This document shows positions 1 to 7,747 of a DNA stretch of 64,000 bases, piece by piece. The notes under the pieces were generated by a model, which saw nothing but the letters and a program-made list of their open reading frames with translations, was not told where the DNA came from and did not search any database. Position 1 is the stretch's first letter. Each line of letters starts with the position of its first letter. The stretch is from Bacteroidales bacterium UBA3844 (GTDB taxonomy: Bacteria > Bacteroidota > Bacteroidia > Bacteroidales > Paludibacteraceae): NCBI GenBank assembly GCA_002392915.1, contig DGHQ01000024.1:201234-265233 (forward strand), read 5' to 3'. A program made the translations under genes and the position numbers.

Positions 1-84
1 TTTGTTCAGACCCGATTAAGACCAGAACATCTTTTTCGCAATTGCACTGCAAAGTTATGCAGAGCTTTTTAATCATAAAAATAT

Positions 85-116
85 TTTGGAAAGTTCGGTA
101 AAATATGCTTAATTTG
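85..116 (+). promoter_or_regulatory. Promoter of the Lrp/AsnC gene
   Basis: TTTG at 85-88 and TTAATTTG at 109-116, with a 20-base spacer, fit the Bacteroidetes TTTG / TAnnTTTG pattern with one mismatch in the -7 box. It lies 55 bases before the ATG of the Lrp/AsnC gene. Confidence 0.5.
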
Positions 117-171
117 CGGTCACAACATGCAAAATCAAGAATAATATACTGCAAAATAGATATTTCAAGAA

Positions 172-654
172 ATGGAAAACGGCTATAAACTTGACGAAAC
201 GGATATTCGTATTCTGAAAGAACTTCAAAAGAATTCGCAACTGACAATAAAAGAGCTTGCGGCAAAAGTACACTTGTCTCCCTCCCCCACTTTCGAACGA
301 CAAAAAAGGCTGGAGCGGGAAGGATATATCACCAAATACATGGCTGTTGTAGACGCGAAGAAAGCCGGCAATGGTATTCTGGTGTTGTGCAATATCCGTC
401 TGAAGCAGCATTCGGAAGAGATGATACAGCAGTTTATAGATGCGGTTCAGGAGATTGACGAGATCACCGAATGTTTCAACACCAGCGGAGATTACGATTT
501 CCTGATAAAAGTTTATGCCCGCGACATGTATGCCTACCAGCAGTTTATGCAGCATAAACTTGGAGCGATGAGTTGTCTGGGAAGTCTGCACAGCGTCTTT
601 GTCATGAGTGAGACGAAAAACACCCGTGGAGTGCCGATTGTTGTGGAGAAATAA
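172..654 (+). CDS. Lrp/AsnC family transcriptional regulator
   Basis: This 160-residue protein has the size and layout of the leucine-responsive regulator family. Residues about 8-60 form a winged helix-turn-helix (LDETDIRILKELQKN, then LTIKELAAKVHLS as the recognition region). Residues about 70-150 form the RAM/AsnC ligand-binding domain, with the typical FNTSGDYDFLIKV strand. Such proteins assemble as dimers or octamers and sense amino acids. It stands alone with its own promoter; the target is unknown. A 32-base tandem duplication lies just downstream. Confidence 0.93.
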   Translation: MENGYKLDETDIRILKELQKNSQLTIKELAAKVHLSPSPTFERQKRLEREGYITKYMAVVDAKKAGNGILVLCNIRLKQHSEEMIQQFIDAVQEIDEITECFNTSGDYDFLIKVYARDMYAYQQFMQHKLGAMSCLGSLHSVFVMSETKNTRGVPIVVEK

Positions 655-704
655 ACATTCTCTTTCCGTAAAATGGGGATCGTGAAGGATGCCATATTCG
701 AGTC

Positions 705-768
705 TATTCCGAAAATATGGCAATAATTTTGGATTATATTCCGAAAATATGGCAATAATTTTGGATTA
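705..768. repeat. Perfect 32-base tandem duplication
   Basis: Bases 705-736 are repeated exactly at 737-768. The unit contains CCGAAAATATGGCAATAATT. It fills the gap between the Lrp/AsnC gene and the DUF4143 ATPase gene. Confidence 0.9.
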
Positions 769-814
769 GAGAGTTTTTTTATGTTTTTTTGCAACGATCA
801 AAACATCTTTAGAC

Positions 815-1942
815 ATGATAAAAAGGCAATTACAAGACATAATAGAAAAAAAACTATTCCAGAAGAAAGCAATTGTTTTAATAGGAGCCAGACAAGTAGG
901 CAAAAGCACTTTATTCCAAACAATTGTAGACGGGAATGATAAGAAAACTCTTTTCTTGGATTGCGATGATCCCGAAGTAAGAGAAACTCTCACTAATGCA
1001 AACACTACAGAACTTAAACTGCTTATTGCAGACAACAATATTGTGTTTATCGACGAAGCTCAACGTGTCGAGAATATCGGATTGACCTTAAAAATCATCA
1101 CAGATAGATTTCCAGAATGTCAGTTGCTTGTGACAGGGTCGTCCGCATTCGATCTGTCTAACAATATAAACGAACCACTTACCGGAAGAAAATACGAATA
1201 CAATTTATTTCCGATATCGACAAACGAACTTCTCAAAAGCAATGGACTTTTATTTGTAAAACAATCTCTTGAGTCTCGTCTAATATACGGATCTTATCCA
1301 GATGTGCTTACAAACCAGCAAAATGCCAAAGAACTCTTAATGAATCTATCTAGCAGCTATCTTTATAAAGACATTCTTAAAATTGAAAATATCAGAAAGC
1401 CTGAACTATTGGACAAACTGCTAGTCGCATTAGCGTTGCAAGTCGGAAGTGAAGTTTCCTACAATGAAGTTGGACAGACGATAGGAACAGACAGCAAAAC
1501 AGTAGAAAAATATATAGGACTGTTAGAGCGTTGTTTCGTTATATTTAGGTTGAATGCATTTTCAAGAAATGTAAGGACAGAATTGAAAAAAAGCAAAAAA
1601 ATATTCTTTTACGACAACGGCATAAGAAATGCAATCATACAAAATTTTTCTCCATTAGCACTACGTAATGACAAAGGTGCTTTATGGGAAAATTTTTTCA
1701 TTTCAGAACGAATCAAAAGGAACCACTATTCGGGCTGTTTTGCACGTGTCTACTTTTGGAGAACATCTGAGAAGCAGGAAATTGACTATATAGAAGAAGA
1801 GAATGGAAAATTCCGCATTTTTGAACTAAAAGCCAGTCCAAGCAAAGGAAAAACTGCATTTCCTTCTACATTCACAAACAATTATAACATAGAACAATCC
1901 GTTGTCATAACTCCAGACAACTATATAGAATACCTAATTTAA
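815..1942 (+). CDS. AAA-type ATPase with DUF4143 domain
   Basis: A 375-residue protein of the AAA_14/DUF4143 family common in Bacteroidetes. The Walker A motif GARQVGKST is at residues 24-32, a Walker B-like FIDEAQ follows near residue 87, and an arginine-rich region ends in TGSSAFDLS. The C-terminal DUF4143 half contains a restriction-fold-like motif (EIDYIEEENGKFRIFELKAS). The cellular role of the family is poorly defined; some members are linked to mobile or defence functions. The gene is AT-rich and stands alone. Confidence 0.88.
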   Translation: MIKRQLQDIIEKKLFQKKAIVLIGARQVGKSTLFQTIVDGNDKKTLFLDCDDPEVRETLTNANTTELKLLIADNNIVFIDEAQRVENIGLTLKIITDRFPECQLLVTGSSAFDLSNNINEPLTGRKYEYNLFPISTNELLKSNGLLFVKQSLESRLIYGSYPDVLTNQQNAKELLMNLSSSYLYKDILKIENIRKPELLDKLLVALALQVGSEVSYNEVGQTIGTDSKTVEKYIGLLERCFVIFRLNAFSRNVRTELKKSKKIFFYDNGIRNAIIQNFSPLALRNDKGALWENFFISERIKRNHYSGCFARVYFWRTSEKQEIDYIEEENGKFRIFELKASPSKGKTAFPSTFTNNYNIEQSVVITPDNYIEYLI

Positions 1943-1951
1943 ATTCTGTGT

Positions 1952-2011
1952 GCTCGCCTTCGGCTCGCACTTTAGAAGGGAGTAAGGACGTTCCGTCCTT
2001 TGGAATCCTCA
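1952..2011 (+). repeat. Dispersed hairpin element, copy A
   Basis: The core AAGGACG-TTC-CGTCCTT (1984-2000) is a perfect 7-base-pair hairpin. It is flanked upstream by GCTCG...GCTCGCA and downstream by TTGGAATCCTCA. Related copies lie near 4161, 13334, 38112 and 61311. It lies in the tail region between the DUF4143 ATPase and the convergent esterase. Confidence 0.75.
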
Positions 2012-2073
2012 TTTATGGTATTCCAACTGTCATTTTTCACCTACTATTCGTCAAACTCTTGTTAATTTAAAAC

Positions 2074-2107
2074 AAAAAAAGCTTGCCCCGGACTATGAGG
2101 GCAAGCT
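2074..2107 (-). terminator. Terminator of the CE1-like esterase gene
   Basis: AGCTTGCCC (2080-2088) pairs with GGGCAAGCT (2099-2107). Read on the minus strand, the hairpin is followed by a run of T (2074-2080). It lies 19 bases past the esterase stop codon. Confidence 0.85.
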
Positions 2108-2126
2108 AAAAATTAGTAAATCAAAT

Positions 2127-3908
2127 TTATCTAACTACCATTACTTTTTTCACCACAACAGCTTCTTCTGTAGTCACTTCCACAAAATAGCAGCCTGACG
2201 ACAAGTTGGAAACATCCACCGTCTTATTTTCAGACGTCTTAACCTCTACTCCACTCATTGCCATCACCTTCACACTTCTAATTGCAGACTGTGCCTCTAC
2301 GACAAATTCGTTGCGAGCCGGATTAGGATAAATCACAACCGACTTCGAATCAATCACATCATCTACATCTGCTGGATCTACCTTCTCTCCAGTAAACTCT
2401 ATGTAGTCAAGATTTGTGTAATTGGTATTGAAGACTACTTTGATGACATGTTTTCCCTTCGTCAACGACACTTTTGATTTTGACTTTACAACAGCGTATG
2501 TGTCCCAATCGGCAGTTTTCTCGCCAGACAATGTCGTCAACTTCTGTCCGTCCGACAAAACATCAAACTCAAAGTTGCTGCTTCCATTGGATGCCGACGC
2601 TTCGATTCCAAACTCTGCGTCTTTCAACACCTCCACTGTATATTCAAGCCACTCGCCTGAATTTGTATAGCCGATAGCGTAGTTGCCATTCTTGTTGTCG
2701 ACAATATCCACACCGTCGTTCCTATACTCCTTGCCTTCATTATTGTCGTCAGAATCCGAGAACGCGAATCCTTCACCGCCCTCATCATAGTTTTCTGCCT
2801 CTATCTTCTCTGGCAAAACTGGAGCCTTTCCTCCATATGGAGTCTGAGGAGCGTTGACTGAGAATTTAGTCTCCACCTCCATCTCAGATCCGTCCGACAT
2901 TGTAGCCACCGCCTTCACTACGTGACTACCCTGAGTGGCAGTCCACTCTGTCGACCAAGGTTCAGAAGAAAGGGTAGCCAACTCCTCACCGTCTAAAGTC
3001 ACAACCACTTTTTTAGCCTCAACCTTGCCACCCACCTTTACAATGATTGGAAGGATATCTCCATCAGAATATTTTCCGCTTGCTGAAGGAGACGAGAAGT
3101 TAACGCCGCTCGATCCTACTTTTCCACACTCAAGAGAGTAGTTCTTCACGAAATTCCAGATTTCACGACTTGTGTGAAGAGCACCGCTATTGTTGTGCTC
3201 ATGGTCACGTCCATTGAATGAGATACGTACGACCTCTGTCTCACATTCTCCATCTGTCCAGACCTCCTTTGTACAAGATGGATTACCGTTTGAGTACTTT
3301 GTTACGACTGGATTCGAATTACACTTGTTGTGTTTAGCACAATCTTTCACGTAGTTTTCTGACTGCTCATAATTCACAACACTGTCACTCGTACCATGCA
3401 CATGGATTAGAGGAAGCGGTCTGTTAGCTGTGTAGCTTGGAGTTCCCATCAAATGTCCCGACACAGGAGCGAACGCAGCGATTTTATTGGGAAGTTTGTT
3501 CATCAAATGGTAAGTAAGCATACCTCCCATTGAGAATCCCGACATGTAGACGCGAGATTTGTCGATGTTGTACTTTTTAGCCATCTCATCAATAATAGCC
3601 GAAATGAAATTGGCATCTTTGTCTCCACTGATGTCCCATGTAGAGTAGCCTGTTCCACCACCAGGATAGACAACAAGAAAATTGGCTGTGTCTGCCACCT
3701 GTTCCCACTGAGCCATACCACGCTGATAGTTAATGTTCTGATCCATTCCATGACAGGAGATAAGCAACGGACGGTTGTCTGTTAATCCACTTGGTGCGTG
3801 AACATAAATTTCACGGTTTGAGCCACCAACGTTAATGTACTCTGTGCCAGCATGTGCAGCCGACACAGTTAGGGCAGAGCCCAAGATTGAGTAAATAAGT
3901 TTTTTCAT
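2127..3908 (-). CDS. Secreted CE1/PHB-depolymerase-like esterase with CBM6-like domain and T9SS sorting domain
   Basis: A 593-residue secreted enzyme. A signal peptide (about 1-20, ending AHA) is followed by an alpha/beta hydrolase of the polyhydroxybutyrate depolymerase/feruloyl esterase type, with nucleophile motif GFSMGG (Ser126), acid Asp175 (HGTSDS) and His236 or His238 (RDHEHNNSG). An Ig-like linker (about 265-350) follows, then a CBM6/35-like module (KIEAENYDEGGEGFAF to YTNLDYIEFTG), and a type A T9SS C-terminal domain starting at VVIYPNPARNEF. The likely substrate is an esterified plant polysaccharide, such as feruloylated or acetylated xylan or pectin; this is inferred from the family. 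It has its own terminator. Confidence 0.88.
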   Translation of the reverse strand: MKKLIYSILGSALTVSAAHAGTEYINVGGSNREIYVHAPSGLTDNRPLLISCHGMDQNINYQRGMAQWEQVADTANFLVVYPGGGTGYSTWDISGDKDANFISAIIDEMAKKYNIDKSRVYMSGFSMGGMLTYHLMNKLPNKIAAFAPVSGHLMGTPSYTANRPLPLIHVHGTSDSVVNYEQSENYVKDCAKHNKCNSNPVVTKYSNGNPSCTKEVWTDGECETEVVRISFNGRDHEHNNSGALHTSREIWNFVKNYSLECGKVGSSGVNFSSPSASGKYSDGDILPIIVKVGGKVEAKKVVVTLDGEELATLSSEPWSTEWTATQGSHVVKAVATMSDGSEMEVETKFSVNAPQTPYGGKAPVLPEKIEAENYDEGGEGFAFSDSDDNNEGKEYRNDGVDIVDNKNGNYAIGYTNSGEWLEYTVEVLKDAEFGIEASASNGSSNFEFDVLSDGQKLTTLSGEKTADWDTYAVVKSKSKVSLTKGKHVIKVVFNTNYTNLDYIEFTGEKVDPADVDDVIDSKSVVIYPNPARNEFVVEAQSAIRSVKVMAMSGVEVKTSENKTVDVSNLSSGCYFVEVTTEEAVVVKKVMVVR

Positions 3909-4160
3909 GTATTTTTGTATTAGAGTAATAAGATTCGTGGCTAAAATAATGCTATTTTGCTCAACTCAAAACAGCTAATCATAAAAAAGAGTTACAATCC
4001 TTCGTTTTTGACTGTTTTATCCTAATTATGAAGAATTTTTCATCAACAGTCGCTTTTTATCTACAAAATAAACCAAACTATTGCTGTCCGCTGAATTTGT
4101 TCAAACATTCTCAATTTATTTTTTAGTTGGAGATAAATATTGTAGCAGAATGTCTGAATC

Positions 4161-4200
4161 GAGGATTACAAAGGTCGGAACGCCCTTACTCCCTCTTCCG
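4161..4200 (-). repeat. Dispersed hairpin element, copy B
   Basis: GAGGATTACAAAGGTCGGAA, then CGCCCTTACTCCCT, matches the reverse of copy A. The hairpin has one mismatch (AAGGTCG / CGCCCTT). Confidence 0.65.
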
Positions 4201-4548
4201 TGATTCCAAAGGGCAAACACATATAGAATGGACAAAGAGACGCGGAATTTTATAAGAGAAAGTCTTCGATTTTTTAAGGAAAAGAAACGAGAGAGCTGTA
4301 CTTATGGTATTGCCTTTCAGGCAAAGTTTTGTATCATTGGCACTTCTTCCCGAGACTTCGTCACGGGTTACTCTCGCTTTGCTCGGTAGCGTCTTTCAAA
4401 CGAAAAAAGATAGAAATATCAGTTATAAAATAGGACAAGACCTAATTATAGTGCTCGTCTACAGCTCGCACTACCGAGGGGAAGGTCACTTAACAACCCT
4501 CTACTATATAGCCAAGTTTCTAAAAAGACGAATGCATACTCCGTCTCA

Positions 4549-4735
4549 TTATGAATTACGAATTTCTATTACACGCACGTCCGTGCGTCTCTACGAGAGG
4601 GTAGGTCAACCAAATGTGTGGATTTCCCCAAATAATTATGAATTTTGAATTTCTATTACACGCACGTCCGTGCGTCTCTACGAGAGGGCAGGTCAACCAA
4701 ATATGTGGATTTCCCCCAATAATTATGAATTATGA
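4549..4735. repeat. 87-base direct repeat, two copies, with internal hairpin
   Basis: The unit beginning TTATGAATT at 4549 recurs at 4636 with few changes, and a third partial TTATGAATTATGAATT closes the block. Each unit contains the hairpin ACGCACG-TC-CGTGCGT followed by CTCTACGAGAGGG, a common intergenic repeat style in Bacteroidetes. Confidence 0.85.
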
Positions 4736-4736
4736 A

Positions 4737-5429
4737 TTAATCCTCGTTCCATTCCTTCACATATTCAATTGCACGGTTGATATAGTCGAGGAATGGTTTG
4801 GTGGTCTTAAATTTTTCCGCCACATCGTCGGCAAGCGTTGGAGAGAGGATTTCCTCCGTAGACGGTTCGCTGCACAAACAGAAAACCTTATATTTCACAA
4901 GATCTATGTATGGTGTGGAATCATCATATCCTTTGGGCGGACGTTTCAGTTGGAATGTTTTGTCGAGATGGAAACATGGATCCACCTGCTTATCAAGAAT
5001 CGCCTGGAAATCTCCACCACCGTCGACAATATCCTCTCGAAGGATCTTCAACGCTTTTGGCTCCATACAATAATCGCCCACAGCAAGCATGTGTCCCGAA
5101 GGATAGACGTCGCTCTGCTCTGTGGCGACGTGGAAATAATAGCCACTGTAGCCTGATTTTTTTCCTCCACGGCAGATATAGCATCCCATGTGAGTCTTGT
5201 ATGGACTCTTATCTTTGCTGAACCTCACGTCGCGATAAATACGATATGTGCAGTCTTTCACCTTCAACCCCTTGACCGACGGATCAAACTGCTCCACTTT
5301 TGCTATCAACTGCTCCGTGAAATCCTCAAACACCTTCTTTGCCAAAAGATATTCGTCTTTATGGGCATCAAACCAAATCTTGTTGTTGTTAGCGGCAAGA
5401 TTTTGAAGAAATTCTATGACTCTTTTCAT
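4737..5429 (-). CDS. DUF2461 domain protein
   Basis: A 230-residue protein covering the full DUF2461 (TIGR02453) family length. It has the characteristic start FLQNLAANNNKIWFDAHKDEY and the central motif YRIYRDVRFSKDKSPYKTH. The biochemical role is unknown. The ATG lies one base after the flavodoxin stop codon, so the two are cotranscribed. Confidence 0.9.
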   Translation of the reverse strand: MKRVIEFLQNLAANNNKIWFDAHKDEYLLAKKVFEDFTEQLIAKVEQFDPSVKGLKVKDCTYRIYRDVRFSKDKSPYKTHMGCYICRGGKKSGYSGYYFHVATEQSDVYPSGHMLAVGDYCMEPKALKILREDIVDGGGDFQAILDKQVDPCFHLDKTFQLKRPPKGYDDSTPYIDLVKYKVFCLCSEPSTEEILSPTLADDVAEKFKTTKPFLDYINRAIEYVKEWNED

Positions 5430-5430
5430 A

Positions 5431-6276
5431 TCATCTCACCACTTTTGTGAACTCTGGACCTACCCCAGCCTCATTGCTGACGATAACATAGACCTCTGCC
5501 TGAGCAGGATTTCCCTTAGCGTCTTTAGAGTCTGTGACAAAACAGTATTCCATGCCGTTCTTTGCCACACGGCTACTTACCTTCACTGGTGTGCCAAGAG
5601 GGAACGGATAGTCGCCACATGCAGCGTCGAAGATACCCTTCTCCTCATCGTTCAACTCTCTCTTGTCTCCAAACGGAACCTCCGGAGCCACTTCTCCTTC
5701 CTTTATTCCATTGCGGATAAGAAACTCGTCAATCTCCTCTGCCGCCTTATCTATACGAGCAGAACGGATTCCATATCCATCCAAAATATTCACACTGGAA
5801 GCCATTTTTCTAAGCACCGCCACACTCGTCTCCAAACCACCACTGCCGAATGTGCAGAAAGGGATCACCGTCTTTCCCCTCAAATCAAATCTCATAAACC
5901 ATGCTTCAGCAGGTCGGGCAGCGACACCACACCATATAGGGTATCCAAAATAAACAGTATCGTATTCAGCCACGTCTACATTCAATGACTTAATCAACTG
6001 AGGTTTCTCATCCCTCTCCATCTCATTTTTGCATCTCTCAACAGTCTCCTCGAAAGTGCCATTGTATGGCTCAACAGGCACAATTGAATCCAAATCGGCT
6101 GAAACAGCCTCAGCCAACAGTTTTGCCACTTTCTCGGTAGTGTGAGTCTGTGAATAATACAATACAAGCGATTTAGTTGAATGTCGTGGGCTACTCTTCT
6201 CCGCCGCAGGCTTCTGTTGATTTCCACAACCTACGAGAGATAACGCCACAGTTATTGCCATTAAAAATTTCTTCAT
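5431..6276 (-). CDS. Flavodoxin-like lipoprotein
   Basis: A 281-residue protein. A lipoprotein signal with lipobox LVGC (Cys17) anchors it in an envelope membrane. Residues about 35-185 form a flavodoxin_4 domain: the FMN phosphate loop is YYSQTHTT, and YFGYPIWCG and CTFGSGG match the isoalloxazine-contacting loops. A C-terminal extension of about 90 residues has no recognised fold. It probably acts as an FMN redox protein outside the cytoplasm; the partner is unknown. It lies 12 bases after ygiT and 1 base before DUF2461. Confidence 0.87.
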   Translation of the reverse strand: MKKFLMAITVALSLVGCGNQQKPAAEKSSPRHSTKSLVLYYSQTHTTEKVAKLLAEAVSADLDSIVPVEPYNGTFEETVERCKNEMERDEKPQLIKSLNVDVAEYDTVYFGYPIWCGVAARPAEAWFMRFDLRGKTVIPFCTFGSGGLETSVAVLRKMASSVNILDGYGIRSARIDKAAEEIDEFLIRNGIKEGEVAPEVPFGDKRELNDEEKGIFDAACGDYPFPLGTPVKVSSRVAKNGMEYCFVTDSKDAKGNPAQAEVYVIVSNEAGVGPEFTKVVR

Positions 6277-6288
6277 AAAGTTAATCTA

Positions 6289-6528
6289 TTATGCTATTTG
6301 TTTCTTATAATCAATAATTGAAACTTCTTGTTTGAGAACTTTTGCTGTATTGACTATTTTCTCAATATGCAATGCCACTTCACCAGTATACATTATCTCC
6401 CCACATTCCTCACATTTATAACAAGGAACGTTACGGACAACAACCAAAACATCCCCTAAGTCGGAGACATAAGTTGTTACACTTTTTATAGCATTTTTTC
6501 CACAACGAGAACATTTCATATTATTCAT
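6289..6528 (-). CDS. YgiT-type zinc finger protein (probable antitoxin)
   Basis: A 79-residue protein with two CxxC pairs (CSRCGK at residues 5-10 and CYKCEECGE near 36), typical of the MqsA/YgiT N-terminal zinc finger. A helix-turn-helix is not evident in this short form. Its start overlaps the end of the DUF4258 gene by four bases, the usual layout for a DUF4258-YgiT toxin-antitoxin pair. Confidence 0.87.
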   Translation of the reverse strand: MNNMKCSRCGKNAIKSVTTYVSDLGDVLVVVRNVPCYKCEECGEIMYTGEVALHIEKIVNTAKVLKQEVSIIDYKKQIA

Positions 6529-6833
6529 CTTTTATTTTTGAAATTATCGTTCCATATAGATAGATCAGGATAGTATGCCGTTATTAAATATATCGACTCT
6601 TCATTATGACTTACCACAACATGAAGTATCCGTCCTTCTATATTCAAACCTAAAATCAAACAACTCGGATATGGTTTGTCATCCTCATATTGTTTGATTA
6701 TCTCTCCATCTGCAATAACTTTTTGTACATCCAAAATTGATATATTTCTCGTTAGCAAACGATCTAAAGCATGTTGCGTAACTACAAAATTTTCAATCTC
6801 ATTAAGTTTCCTTAAATCATTTATATCAATCAT
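6525..6833 (-). CDS. DUF4258 protein (probable toxin)
   Basis: A 102-residue protein of the DUF4258 family, with VTQHALDRLLTRNIS and the later strand pattern GRILHVVVSHNEESIYLITAYYPD. The family resembles RelE/BrnT-like ribonuclease toxins and is usually paired with a small zinc-finger or HTH antitoxin, as here. Toxic activity is inferred, not shown. Confidence 0.85.
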   Translation of the reverse strand: MIDINDLRKLNEIENFVVTQHALDRLLTRNISILDVQKVIADGEIIKQYEDDKPYPSCLILGLNIEGRILHVVVSHNEESIYLITAYYPDLSIWNDNFKNKR

Positions 6834-6989
6834 AAGTAAAACTAATCCTTAATCATTTTATCTGTTGTTTCAATAGTCAATTCCTACAGTTTCACAAGAA
6901 AATGAAAAAAACATGTTCTGCTCTTTGAAATCCTCAACCATTGGACAATCACAATAATGATTTTTCAAAATTATAAATAAACAAATTAA

Positions 6990-7541
6990 TCATTTCTTTT
7001 CGTAAACAAAAGATTCTTCCGCCACCATCGGCATCTCTTCATCCGGCTCAAAATCATATCTCTTGGGCAGACGGTAGGAATCAAGAATGATGGAATTTAT
7101 TTTTTGCGACAAAGCCATCAGCGTCTGATGCTGTTGCTCTTTGCCTCTCAACTGACATTCCCACACTGTCAGCACATGCCATCCAGCTCTCTTATATCGC
7201 ATCACATTGACATAGTCTCGCTGCATATTATGTTTGATCTTCTGAATCCAAAAATCAGTTCGAGTCTTCGGTATCCTGCAACACTTGCTGTCGACGACAT
7301 CTCCATTTTCTCCTCCGTATGAAAGATTATGACCATGCCAGAAACAACCGTTGATGAAAATCACCGTCTTATATTTCCTCATCACAATGTCAGGAGATCC
7401 AGGCAGACCTTTAACATAAAGCCTATATCGGAACCCTTCTGCCCACAACCATTTCCGCACAATCACTTCGGGCTTCGTATCTTTTGCCCTTATATGCGAC
7501 ATGCATTTGTGACGCTGCTCAGGTGTGAGTTTATCCGACAT
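6990..7541 (-). CDS. vsr: Very short patch repair endonuclease (Vsr-like)
   Basis: Vsr nicks DNA 5' of T in T:G mismatches left by deamination of methylated cytosine. Visible family motifs are MSHIRAKDTKPE near the start, FRYRLYVKGLPGSPDIV with the active Asp, VIFINGCFWHGH, and the late KRAGWHVLTVWECQL. The ATG at 7541 (183 residues) is preferred over one at 7592, because a promoter at 7605-7637 would start transcription almost at 7592, and AAAGGAAA lies before 7541. No cytosine methyltransferase is encoded nearby. Confidence 0.9.
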   Translation of the reverse strand: MSDKLTPEQRHKCMSHIRAKDTKPEVIVRKWLWAEGFRYRLYVKGLPGSPDIVMRKYKTVIFINGCFWHGHNLSYGGENGDVVDSKCCRIPKTRTDFWIQKIKHNMQRDYVNVMRYKRAGWHVLTVWECQLRGKEQQHQTLMALSQKINSIILDSYRLPKRYDFEPDEEMPMVAEESFVYEKK

Positions 7542-7604
7542 TGACCATTTCCTTTTACTGGAACATATGGACGAAAAAGCCTTTTCCTCCATACATTCAC
7601 ATAT

Positions 7605-7637
7605 GCAAAGTTAATAAGCAAAAACAATTCAAACAAA
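7605..7637 (-). promoter_or_regulatory. Promoter of vsr
   Basis: On the minus strand, TTTG (7634-7637) and TAACTTTG (7606-7613) are separated by 20 bases, an exact match to the Bacteroidetes consensus. Confidence 0.7.
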
Positions 7638-7711
7638 TAAAGATGTAAAAAACAGCAAGAAATGATATCCGAAATACCCTCCAACGTCAATCCTCCTATC
7701 AATGTTTTTAG

Positions 7712-7719
7712 TATCTTTG
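7712..7719 (+). promoter_or_regulatory. -7 box of the pabB-pabC gene
   Basis: TATCTTTG followed by C matches TAnnTTTG and lies 28 bases before the ATG at 7748. No good TTTG is seen 19-21 bases upstream. Confidence 0.5.
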
Positions 7720-7747
7720 CATTGTGGACAAAAAACAGTGATTCTAC

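Larger units (their letters stand above)
3909..4736. other. Intergenic region without a convincing gene
   Basis: This 828-base gap holds repeat copy B (4161-4200), a second partial GATTCCAAAGGGC at 4203, and two copies of an 87-base direct repeat (4549-4735). Open frames here run through the repeats and show no recognisable protein. Confidence 0.7.

Noticed and set aside
50..57. Minus-strand TAACTTTG, a possible promoter for a gene beyond the left edge
   Set aside because: No TTTG at 19-21 bases and no gene visible to support it.
4304..4648. 114-codon open frame in the gap before DUF2461
   Set aside because: It runs into the 87-base repeat, has no recognisable protein features and no ribosome-binding site or promoter.
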